A stretch of DNA of 5,161 nt from positions 1 through 5,161 of the forward strand of contig DASQLD010000254.1 in NCBI GenBank assembly GCA_035630195.1, in the 5' to 3' direction. Within the stretch, counting starts at the first letter, position 1. The number at the start of each line of letters is the position of its first letter. The position numbers and the translations under genes were made by a program. Source of the DNA: DASQDN01 sp035630195 (GTDB lineage: Bacteria > Acidobacteriota > Terriglobia > Bryobacterales > Bryobacteraceae). Below, piece by piece: positions 1 through 5,161 of the stretch. Under the pieces are notes generated by a model. The model saw nothing but the letters and a program-made list of their open reading frames with translations. It searched no databases and was not told the DNA's origin.

Positions 1-1
1 C

Positions 2-823
2 AAGGACATCATCGTCCCACCGCAGGGATCGCCGCCAAAGATCACGGAGAACATGTCGGTGTTCGCCAATCTGAACTCCGATGCTGCCATCGGCGATAAA
101 CTGGAATCGCCCGTGGAAGTCGTCGACTCGAAAGGCGCCAGCCATGTCGTAACCATGACCTTCACGAAGACAGGCGCCGACGCCTGGTCAATGCAGGCGT
201 CGATTCCTGGCGAAGATAGCGGAAACTCGGCTGCGGTCGCAGGCACGCCTTTCAACTTGCTGACGACACCGGTCGCGATTACCTTCGACGGCAATGGCAA
301 GATGACGGCTCCAACGCTAGCAAACGGCACGATCGACATCACTGCTGTTCTCAACAATGCGGAAGATCTCGATCTGAAGCTCAACCTCTACGATAAGACC
401 GAAACAGCAACTCTCTCGCAGTTGGCGAAAGCATCGACTACGACAAAAACCACACAAGACGGAATGCCATCCGGCGAGTTCGTCGGAGTCGCAATGGCAG
501 ATGAGGGCAGAGTCATCGCTCGCTATGATTCGGGAGCGGAATTGGAACTCGGGCAGATTGCGGTGGCGAAGATCACGGATACTCGATCGATGTCCGACAT
601 CGGCAATAATCTGTTTCGTGCGGGAGGAACGGAACCCGACATCGGAGTCGCCGGTCAAGGCGGGCGTGGACGTGTCAAAGGCGGCTCGCTCGAAGGATCG
701 ACAGTCGACATGGCGCGCGAGTTTACCAATCTCATCGTGTATCAGCGCGGCTATCAGGCTAACTCCCGCGTTATCACGACGGCAGACGAGCTAAGCCAGG
801 AAGTACTCAACCTGAAGCGTTAG
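2..823 (+). CDS. flgE: Flagellar hook protein FlgE, C-terminal part (5' end outside window)
   Basis: FlgE polymerises into the extracellular hook that joins the rod to the filament; it is exported through the flagellar type III apparatus. The frame is open from base 2, giving 273 residues, so the true start and the N-terminal rod-like domain lie upstream; an internal ATG at base 53 is not the start. Visible residues 1 to about 130 look like the variable, surface-exposed D2 region (MSVFANLNSDAAIGDKLESP, then beta-rich Thr/Ala/Asp sequence). Residues 154-175 hold the family's DG-x-x-SGEFVGV...GRVIARY stretch. The last 37 residues, from Met237, contain the C-terminal helix motif of hook and rod proteins (LIVYQRGYQANSRVITTADE), ending LNLKR. 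The other axial proteins (FlgG, FlgF) share this tail, but the D2-like insert and the DG...SGE...ARY block favour FlgE. Two in-frame stops (TAG at 821, TGA at 827) follow, so no read-through into fliN is expected. Confidence 0.93.
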   Translation, partial: KDIIVPPQGSPPKITENMSVFANLNSDAAIGDKLESPVEVVDSKGASHVVTMTFTKTGADAWSMQASIPGEDSGNSAAVAGTPFNLLTTPVAITFDGNGKMTAPTLANGTIDITAVLNNAEDLDLKLNLYDKTETATLSQLAKASTTTKTTQDGMPSGEFVGVAMADEGRVIARYDSGAELELGQIAVAKITDTRSMSDIGNNLFRAGGTEPDIGVAGQGGRGRVKGGSLEGSTVDMAREFTNLIVYQRGYQANSRVITTADELSQEVLNLKR

Positions 824-833
824 TCTTGACGTG

Positions 834-855
834 GCGCACGCGGAACCGCGTGCGC
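834..855 (+). promoter_or_regulatory. Perfect 10-bp inverted repeat (hairpin) between flgE and fliN
   Basis: The arms GCGCACGCGG (834-843) and CCGCGTGCGC (846-855) are perfectly complementary and separated by only AA; in RNA the top pair would open to give a 9-bp stem with a GAAC tetraloop. It starts 10 bases after the flgE stop codon and ends 16 bases before the fliN ATG. The sequence that follows is TTACCCAACC, so there is no U-tract and it is not a classical intrinsic terminator; the other strand has no T-run either. It could be a weak or factor-assisted terminator, a 3'-end stabiliser or processing site for flgE mRNA, or a structure affecting fliN translation. The structure is seen directly; the role is inference. 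Confidence 0.6.
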
Positions 856-871
856 TTACCCAACCAATCCT

Positions 872-1120
872 ATGAGCGTGATCGAAGATCTTAAGCCACT
901 CGCAGACATCCCGATGGACGTAGACGCTCGTCTTGAGTGCTGCAGTCTAACCGTCGAACAACTCCTTGCCCTGCAGGAGGGCAGTCTTCTCCGAAGCGAG
1001 CGCGCCGCGGGCGACAACATCGACGTGCAGGTTGGATCGCAACTTGTTGGTACTGGAGAGATTATCCTCCTAGGGGCTTCCCTTGGGTTTCGTATCGCTG
1101 ATTTCCGAGAGAAGTTTTAG
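872..1120 (+). CDS. fliN: Flagellar motor switch protein FliN (short, SpoA domain only)
   Basis: FliN forms the lower rim of the cytoplasmic C-ring with FliM; it takes part in torque generation and direction switching and binds FliH to bring the export ATPase to the gate. The 82-residue product is essentially one SpoA (FliMN C-terminal) domain: LADIPMDVDARLE near residues 10-22, LTVEQLLALQEGSLL around 26-40, then the beta-rich IDVQVGSQLVGTGEIILL and GFRIADF at the end. These match the FliN pattern of 'IPV-x-L ... LL-L-x-GSV ... I-V-G-x-x-G-E-V ... G-RI-D'. It is shorter than usual FliN (100-150 residues) because the variable N-terminal extension is missing. An in-frame TGA at 827 and no other ATG, GTG or TTG after it fix the start at 872. 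No Shine-Dalgarno is visible. A SpoA domain alone could also come from FliM, FliY or SctQ, but the size and the position before fliO favour FliN. Confidence 0.88.
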   Translation: MSVIEDLKPLADIPMDVDARLECCSLTVEQLLALQEGSLLRSERAAGDNIDVQVGSQLVGTGEIILLGASLGFRIADFREKF

Positions 1121-1140
1121 GATTTTTCCGCACCACATCA

Positions 1141-1440
1141 GTGAAGCGGCTGAAATTTACGCCCTTCACCGATCCAATGGAAGTTATTCAACAGTTTGCG
1201 GTCGTAATTCTGGTTCTAGTGCTGCTAATTGCGCTGGCCCTATGGGCTAGGAACCGGGGATTCGCGTATATCGCGCTCCCCAGTCGGTCCTCCCGGTCCC
1301 GCCGTATGGAGATCGTTGAGCGGCTCTCTCTCACTCAAAACCACTCCCTCCATATGATCTCGATTGACGGGAAGACCGTGCTTCTCGGAGTGTCTCCCGC
1401 CGGATGCCAGCTAATCGAGCCTCCCGAGGAGACGAAATGA
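1141..1440 (+). CDS. fliO: Flagellar biosynthesis protein FliO
   Basis: FliO is a small bitopic membrane protein that helps FliP assemble into the export gate and is not part of the mature gate; it has no equivalent in injectisomes. The 99-residue product has one strong membrane segment at about residues 19-36 (FAVVILVLVLLIALALWA), then a basic stretch rich in Ser and Arg, and a cytoplasmic domain with the family pattern MEIVERLSL ... LHMISIDGKTVLLGVSPAG (compare the usual 'V-ERL-L...SL-LV-V-G-LLGV-G'). The start is a GTG 20 bases after fliN; there is no clear Shine-Dalgarno. An ATG at 1177 (residue 13) would keep the membrane segment whole and is the main alternative. The stop overlaps the fliP start as ATGA. 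Family similarity is weak by nature, but the order fliN-fliO-fliP makes the call firm. Confidence 0.87.
   Translation: MKRLKFTPFTDPMEVIQQFAVVILVLVLLIALALWARNRGFAYIALPSRSSRSRRMEIVERLSLTQNHSLHMISIDGKTVLLGVSPAGCQLIEPPEETK
1426..1431 (+). promoter_or_regulatory. Shine-Dalgarno of fliP
   Basis: GAGGAG lies inside the last codons of fliO, with a five-base spacer (ACGAA) to the ATG at 1437. It is one of only two good ribosome binding sites in the window and decides the fliP start in favour of 1437 over the in-frame ATG at 1404, which has no such site. Confidence 0.75.
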
Positions 1441-2123
1441 TTGCGCTAATCCTACTTCAGAGCCTGGCGCCGCTAGGTCTAGGCAAGGCGGGAGCAGGGC
1501 TCAGTCTGCCGATGCAGATTGCGGTATCCCTGACGCTGCTGACGCTGCTGCCCGCAGCGATTATGTGCATCACGCCTTTCTTGCGCATCACCATCGTCTT
1601 ACACTTCCTGAGGCAAGCTCTCGGAACACAGACAACGCCATCGAATCAAGTGCTCATCGGGCTTTCGCTGTTTCTTACGGTCGTCATCACACAGCCGGTG
1701 GCGATGGAGATCTATAACAACGCCTGGGCCCCATTGGAGCGCGGTGAGATCACAGCGCAGGCCGCGATGGATAGAGGTTCGACACCAATGAAAACCTTTC
1801 TCGCAAGGTTTGTGCGCGAAAAAGATGTGCGTCTCTTCGTTGAGGTGGCTAAGACGCCGGCGCCACGCACGCGCTCCGATCTGGAATTGCGGGTACTCAT
1901 CCCGGCCTACATTCTTTCCGAGTTGAAGACAGGTTTCCAGATAGGCGCGGTATTGTTCCTTCCGTTTCTCATCATCGACCTGGTGGTAGCCTCGATCACG
2001 CTAACAATTGGTATGGTGCAGCTTCCTCCGGTGATGGTGTCGGCTCCGTTCAAGATTCTTCTGTTCGTTCTTGTCGACGGATGGAACCTTGTGGTCGGCT
2101 CACTCTTGAAAAGCTTCTATTGA
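1437..2123 (+). CDS. fliP: Flagellar export gate protein FliP
   Basis: Five FliP subunits form most of the secretion channel of the flagellar type III gate, together with FliQ and FliR. The product is 228 residues and has a hydrophobic N-terminus (about 2-14, possibly part of a signal peptide as in many FliP proteins). The first signature region is residues 46-72, with PFLRITIVLHFLRQALGTQ and NQVLIGLSLFLT. A hydrophilic loop, about 90-150, follows. The second family signature, PAYILSELKTGFQIG, is at 156-170, then FLPFLIIDLVVASI and the C-terminal FKILLFVLVDGWNLVVGSL. Four membrane helices are expected. The start at 1437 overlaps the fliO stop as ATGA and has a good Shine-Dalgarno; a start at 1404 would add eleven polar residues before the hydrophobic N-terminus and overlap fliO more. 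Oddity: the usual GMMM-x-PP motif near the C-terminus reads GMVQLPP (192-198), losing two of the three methionines. The injectisome homologue SctR is excluded by context. Confidence 0.96.
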   Translation: MIALILLQSLAPLGLGKAGAGLSLPMQIAVSLTLLTLLPAAIMCITPFLRITIVLHFLRQALGTQTTPSNQVLIGLSLFLTVVITQPVAMEIYNNAWAPLERGEITAQAAMDRGSTPMKTFLARFVREKDVRLFVEVAKTPAPRTRSDLELRVLIPAYILSELKTGFQIGAVLFLPFLIIDLVVASITLTIGMVQLPPVMVSAPFKILLFVLVDGWNLVVGSLLKSFY

Positions 2124-2124
2124 T

Positions 2125-2394
2125 ATGACACCCGAGTTTGCAGTTCAGATAATCAAACAGGCGCTCGTGACGGCCGTCTGGGTTGCGGCTCCCTTACTCC
2201 TGATCGGGTTCGTGATTGGCATTGTGATGAACGTCATTCAGATTGCGACGTCCATGCAGGATTCGGCATTCAGCACGGCCCCCCGGCTCGCCGCGTTTTT
2301 CGTTGGATTCGTTTTGTTACTGCCCTGGATGCTCAACCGACTGATGACCTACACGACAACTCTGTTCGGCGATCTGAGCCGATATGCCAAGTGA
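2125..2394 (+). CDS. fliQ: Flagellar export gate protein FliQ
   Basis: FliQ is a small two-helix protein; four copies pack around the FliP/FliR core of the export gate. The 89-residue length is normal for the family. Two hydrophobic helices are visible at about residues 14-36 and 55-75, with the typical C-terminal block FFVGFVLLLPWMLNRL (58-73). The connecting loop reads IATSMQDSAFSTAPR (40-54), where better-known FliQ proteins have an ATQINE-x-TL-F-PK type of sequence, so it is recognisable but diverged. The ATG comes one base after the fliP stop and lacks a Shine-Dalgarno, so translation probably depends on ribosomes finishing fliP. The 3' end overlaps fliR by 11 bases. Confidence 0.95.
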   Translation: MTPEFAVQIIKQALVTAVWVAAPLLLIGFVIGIVMNVIQIATSMQDSAFSTAPRLAAFFVGFVLLLPWMLNRLMTYTTTLFGDLSRYAK

Positions 2395-3157
2395 TCTCAC
2401 GATCCCACTCGAGTCGGTATACGCCTTTGCGCTTGTCCTGATTCGAGTAGCCGGGGTACTTGTATTCATTCCTATCCCTGGTGTCACAGCGAGCCCGGCG
2501 GCTGCTCGCATCGTTCTGTCTCTGGCATTCACCTTTGCTTTATCGTCTCGCTGGCCAGTCATCGACCCGACAATTGTGACGACCGGTGTGTTTCTCGTTT
2601 GGATCGTCTCAGAAGCGGCCTTCGGGATCGCAGCGGGTGTGTTGGTTGGGCTTATCGCGGAAGCGATCGTCATGGGAGCGCAGATTCTCGGTTTGCAGGC
2701 AGGTTATGGGTATGCGTCCACAATCGATCCCAACACACAAGCCGATTCTGGAATCCTTTTGGTCATGGCTCAACTCTTCGCTGGAATGCTGTTCTTTGCG
2801 CTGGGATTGGATCGTCAACTGGTTTTAATCTTCGCCCGTAGTCTAGAAGCCCACCCGCCTGGATCTTGGCTTGCCGCCCGGCCCGCGGCAGAGGAACTGA
2901 TCCGGATCGGATCATCCGTGTTCTCTACTGGTCTCAGATTGGCTCTGCCTGTGGCCGGTATGTTGTTGCTTGTCGATCTGGCACTAGCGTTGGTCGGACG
3001 AATTAACGCTCAAGTGCAGATGATTTCTGTTGCGTTTCCAGTGAAGATGGCGCTGGCCTTGTTCATCCTGGCATGGACCCTGGCGGCATTTCCGCGAGTG
3101 TATGAGCAGCACGCCAACGGCGCACTGGAACTTCTTGCGCGCATCATGATTCGTTAA
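2384..3157 (+). CDS. fliR: Flagellar export gate protein FliR
   Basis: FliR is the single-copy subunit that closes the FliP pentamer in the export gate and contacts the proximal rod; its fold resembles a FliP-FliQ fusion. The product has 257 residues, the usual size, and is strongly hydrophobic with about six membrane segments. Family landmarks in order are: IRVAGVLVFIPIPG (about 20-33) in the first helix, ARIVLSLAFTFAL after it, GYGYASTIDPNTQADSGIL (107-125), the conserved Asp-Pro at 115-116, HPPG (157-160) in the periplasmic-side loop, RLALPVAGMLLLVDLALALVGRI and then QMISVAFPVKMALALFIL. The ATG is inside the end of fliQ (11-base overlap), which suggests translational coupling; no Shine-Dalgarno is seen. 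flhB begins two bases after its stop. The TAA stop is the only one in the cluster. Confidence 0.96.
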   Translation: MPSDLTIPLESVYAFALVLIRVAGVLVFIPIPGVTASPAAARIVLSLAFTFALSSRWPVIDPTIVTTGVFLVWIVSEAAFGIAAGVLVGLIAEAIVMGAQILGLQAGYGYASTIDPNTQADSGILLVMAQLFAGMLFFALGLDRQLVLIFARSLEAHPPGSWLAARPAAEELIRIGSSVFSTGLRLALPVAGMLLLVDLALALVGRINAQVQMISVAFPVKMALALFILAWTLAAFPRVYEQHANGALELLARIMIR

Positions 3158-3159
3158 CT

Positions 3160-4218
3160 ATGTCCGAGCAGCGTACAGAGAAAGCTACTCCCAGACGGCT
3201 CCAGAAAGCCCGCGAGGATGGCCAGTTCCCGGCCTCCAAAGACTTCGTCGGAGCCGCACAGTATTTAGGTGTCGTAATCATCCTGTCTGCATGGGGCGCA
3301 TCCTGGTTTCGCCAGACGCAGTTCGATTTTCAACATCTGCTGAAGCGAGCGTTTACAACCGAGATCAATGTTGTGGCTATGACGTCGCTCGCCAAAGATG
3401 CGTTGTGGCGCGCATTCCTTCCCCTGGCGCTCGCAGCCGGCGCTTTGCTGTCCATTACCTTGCTGGCGCAGTTACTCTCCACCAACATGGGCATCAGCTT
3501 CAAGCGGCTCATGCCGAGTGGCGCGCGCTTCAATCCCATCAATCGCCTGAAGGAGCTTCCAAAGCAGAACATCCCTGCTGCGATCCAAGCCTTCGCTTTG
3601 ATGGCTGCGATGGGCTATCTCCTCTATTTACTCATCCGCGACAGCTTGCCAGGACTGATGCAACTGCCTTTTATGACTGCGCGTATGGGAGCCGCACAGA
3701 TCGCTGAGTCCGCCCAACAGTTACTTTGGCGGGCCGGCGGAATATTAATCTTGTTTGGCGTTATCGAACTCGCCCGCAACCGTTGGATGTACTACAAACA
3801 GCTTCGAATGTCGAAGCAGGACATTCGCGATGAAGCGAAAGAAAGCGACGGCAATCCTCAGATCAAAGCACAGATACGGCGTCTGCGTCGCGAGCTGCTA
3901 CGCAGACGCATGATGCAGGATGTGCCCACAGCGACTGCCGTCATTGTTAACCCCACGCACTATTCAGTTGCAATTCGGTATGAGATGGATTCGATGGCTA
4001 GCCCACTAGTAGTAGCGAAGGGCAAAAACTACCTGGCTCTGAGGATTCGGCAGAAGGCCATCGAACACGGTGTGCCGATCATCGAAAATCCTCCGCTCGC
4101 ACGCGGGCTTTACACCGCGGCGGAAGTAGGCCAGGAGATCCCGGCTGAGTTCTATCGGGCAGTCGCCGAAGTGCTCGCTTACATTTATCGTCTTATGGGC
4201 CGCAGGAGAACCGCATGA
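3160..4218 (+). CDS. flhB: Flagellar export switch protein FlhB
   Basis: FlhB sits on the cytoplasmic side of the export gate and changes substrate preference from rod and hook proteins to filament proteins after cutting itself. The product has 352 residues. The N-terminus shows the family motif EKATPRRLQKAREDGQ (7-22). Four membrane segments are visible, near 32-50, 83-110, 138-165 and 187-205. The cytoplasmic linker contains MSKQDIRDEAKESDGNPQIK, then a very basic stretch RRLRRELLRRRMMQDVP. The self-cleavage motif NPTH is at 264-267, the cut being expected between Asn264 and Pro265, followed by YSVAIRY, VVAKGKNYLALRIRQKA and the PPLARGLY block. The tail ends soon after AVAEVLAYIYRL with basic RRRTA, without the longer tail of enterobacterial FlhB. 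Intact catalytic residues suggest a working switch. The last codons carry AGGAGA and an ATGA overlap with a mini-ORF before flhA. Confidence 0.97.
   Translation: MSEQRTEKATPRRLQKAREDGQFPASKDFVGAAQYLGVVIILSAWGASWFRQTQFDFQHLLKRAFTTEINVVAMTSLAKDALWRAFLPLALAAGALLSITLLAQLLSTNMGISFKRLMPSGARFNPINRLKELPKQNIPAAIQAFALMAAMGYLLYLLIRDSLPGLMQLPFMTARMGAAQIAESAQQLLWRAGGILILFGVIELARNRWMYYKQLRMSKQDIRDEAKESDGNPQIKAQIRRLRRELLRRRMMQDVPTATAVIVNPTHYSVAIRYEMDSMASPLVVAKGKNYLALRIRQKAIEHGVPIIENPPLARGLYTAAEVGQEIPAEFYRAVAEVLAYIYRLMGRRRTA
4204..4209 (+). promoter_or_regulatory. Shine-Dalgarno at the end of flhB
   Basis: AGGAGA is followed by a five-base spacer (ACCGC) and an ATG at 4215 that overlaps the flhB stop as ATGA. 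The spacing is ideal, but the ATG opens only a 15-codon ORF and not flhA, whose start is 32 bases downstream. It may therefore serve the mini-ORF, or load ribosomes that then restart on flhA. Confidence 0.5.
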
Positions 4219-4262
4219 GGGACATATTGATGGAAAGGGCGGAACTATGTCCAGGGGCATAG
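4215..4262 (+). other. 15-codon mini-ORF linking flhB and flhA (possible leader or coupling peptide)
   Basis: The reading frame starts at the ATG that overlaps the flhB stop (ATGA), encodes MRDILMERAELCPGA and ends with TAG at 4260-4262. That stop falls inside the fifth and sixth codons of flhA, 13 bases past the flhA ATG. It has a well-placed AGGAGA before it. Ribosomes ending here would be next to the flhA start and could re-initiate backwards, so a coupling role is possible. A chance ORF of this length is also quite likely. There is no sign of homology to any known peptide. Confidence 0.25.
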
Positions 4263-5161
4263 CGGCCGCAAGGCCCGCGCCGGCCATCTTTACATTACAG
4301 ACTCTCGGCGATATGGCTGTGCCGATCGGTGTTCTCGCGATTGTGATCGCAATGATTACACCGCTACCGGCGTTCCTTCTCGATCTGTTGATTTCCGCCG
4401 ATATCATGCTGTCAGTTGTCGTCCTGATGGTGTCGATGTACATCACCAGACCCGTCGAGTTCAGTACATTTCCAACGACACTTCTGCTGCTGACACTTTT
4501 TCGTCTCGCGTTGAACATTTCGTCTTCAAGGTTGATCCTTCTCAACGGCGCATCCGGCACGTCCGCCGCCGGCCACGTTATCGAAGCATTCGGGAACTTC
4601 GTGGTTGGCGGTAATTACGTAATTGGCGTTGTCGTATTCCTCGTACTCATCGCAATCCAATATGTCGTCATTAACCACGGCGCCGTTCGCATCTCAGAAG
4701 TCACCGCCCGATTCACTCTCGACGCGCTGCCCGGGAAGCAGATGTCGATCGATGCGGATCTGAATGCCGGTCTAATCGATGAAACGGAAGCGCGGTCCCG
4801 CCGAAAGCAACTTTCTGCGGAAGCGGAGTTCTACGGCGCCATGGACGGTGCATCGCGCTTCACCCAGCGCGATGCAATCGCCAGCATTCTGATTACGGCT
4901 ATCAATATTCTTGCCGGATTTCTGATTGGTGTTTTGCAGCATGGGATGGATCTTCGGCGAGCCCTTGAAACCTACACGATCCTGACCATAGGCGATGGTC
5001 TTGTCACAGTCATTCCTGCTCTGATGATCTCCGTTGCCGGTGGCTTGATCGTCACCCGCGCAGGATCTGAGAAGAAACTTGGCCAGGAGTTCAATCAACA
5101 GCTATTCGGCAATCCCGAGCCGCTCGGACTTGCAGGAGGAATTCTGGTAGCGCTCGCGTTG
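4247..5161 (+). CDS. flhA: Flagellar export protein FlhA, N-terminal membrane part (3' end outside window)
   Basis: FlhA forms a nonameric ring under the export gate; its membrane part uses the proton motive force and its cytosolic domain docks chaperone-substrate complexes. The window holds the first 305 residues with no stop; family members are about 650-700 long, so the cytosolic domain and last helix are missing. Visible landmarks are the LLLLTLFRLALNISSSRLIL block (78-97), GHVIEAFGNFVVGGNYVIG (about 109-127), and the FHIPEP family signature at 148-171 (key residues EV-x-ARFTLDA-x-PGKQM-x-IDAD). AEFYGAMDGASRF (193-205) and TIGDGLVTVIPALMIS (about 246-261) follow. About six or seven membrane segments lie in this part. 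The ATG at 4247 follows AAAGGG with a seven-base spacer; no earlier ATG, GTG or TTG lies in frame between the flhB stop and 4247. The N-terminal Ala/Arg/Pro stretch (6-13) is a short cytoplasmic leader. Confidence 0.96.
   Translation, partial: MSRGIAAARPAPAIFTLQTLGDMAVPIGVLAIVIAMITPLPAFLLDLLISADIMLSVVVLMVSMYITRPVEFSTFPTTLLLLTLFRLALNISSSRLILLNGASGTSAAGHVIEAFGNFVVGGNYVIGVVVFLVLIAIQYVVINHGAVRISEVTARFTLDALPGKQMSIDADLNAGLIDETEARSRRKQLSAEAEFYGAMDGASRFTQRDAIASILITAINILAGFLIGVLQHGMDLRRALETYTILTIGDGLVTVIPALMISVAGGLIVTRAGSEKKLGQEFNQQLFGNPEPLGLAGGILVALAL

Noticed and set aside
91..101. GGCGATAA resembling the -10 part of a flagellar sigma-28 promoter
   Set aside because: It lies inside flgE coding sequence and no TAAA-like -35 element is found at the right distance upstream.
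826..871. Possible promoter in the flgE-fliN gap (TTGACG at 826, TGGCGCA at 832)
   Set aside because: TTGACG has no TATAAT-like partner 16-18 bases on, and the GG/GC spacing does not fit the sigma-54 -24/-12 pattern. The hairpin occupies the spacer.
2317..2673. A 118-codon minus-strand frame across fliQ/fliR
   Set aside because: It is antisense to conserved export gate genes, and its low-complexity Thr/Ala/Ile product looks like a shadow frame.
4264..4285. Short inverted repeat GGCCG...CGGCC in the first codons of flhA
   Set aside because: The stem is only five pairs with a 12-base loop, in an Ala/Pro/Arg-coding, GC-rich stretch where such repeats arise by chance.
4006..4560. A 184-codon open frame on the minus strand across the flhB/flhA junction
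   Set aside because: It lies opposite two clearly conserved genes, and its product is rich in Arg, Ser and Ile without any recognisable motif. It is explained by codon bias of the real genes.
4772..5098. A 108-codon open frame on the minus strand inside flhA
   Set aside because: The plus strand here encodes conserved FlhA sequence (GAMDGAS, TIGDGL), and the minus-strand product has no domain-like features.
1137..5161. Non-flagellar type III secretion system (SctR/S/T/U/V) as an alternative reading of the gate genes
   Set aside because: flgE and fliO are flagella-specific, and FlhB and FlhA match the flagellar forms over their visible length.
1..5161. A new or mobile system hidden in the window
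   Set aside because: Both strands are accounted for by conserved flagellar genes; there are no direct repeats, transposase or integrase genes, tRNA genes, or stretches above 50 bases without a gene.

Overview
The window is one continuous, all-forward-strand piece of a bacterial flagellar gene cluster. The order is flgE (3' end only), fliN, fliO, fliP, fliQ, fliR, flhB and flhA (5' part only). Every gene is intact except the two cut by the window edges. Spacing is very tight: 48 bases between flgE and fliN, 20 between fliN and fliO, a four-base ATGA overlap fliO/fliP, one base fliP/fliQ, an 11-base overlap fliQ/fliR, two bases fliR/flhB, and 28 bases flhB/flhA. This is what a single polycistronic transcript would look like. 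No promoter or classical terminator could be supported inside it.

The gene set splits into three functional parts. FlgE is the extracellular hook protein, a cargo of the export apparatus. FliN is the cytoplasmic C-ring (switch) protein that also docks the export ATPase complex. FliO, FliP, FliQ, FliR, FlhB and FlhA make the membrane export gate of the flagellar type III secretion system: FliO helps FliP assemble, FliP/FliQ/FliR form the helical core, FlhB wraps it and switches substrate class after self-cleavage at NPTH, and FlhA forms the proton-driven export ring. The gate is complete apart from the part of flhA beyond the edge. flgE and fliO show that this is a flagellar system, not a virulence-type injectisome.

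The host is a motile bacterium of moderately high GC content (rough impression, not computed). The proteins do not look like close relatives of the enterobacterial versions. A member of the Acidobacteriota or another deep-branching diderm group is my best guess, but this is inference from general sequence style only.

No mobile element, RNA gene, CRISPR array or new defence-type system is visible. The points worth a second look are small: a perfect 10-bp hairpin between flgE and fliN, a 15-codon mini-ORF coupling flhB to flhA, an altered methionine motif in FliP, a diverged loop in FliQ, a minimal FliN lying directly after flgE with no fliL or fliM between, and sparse Shine-Dalgarno sequences.
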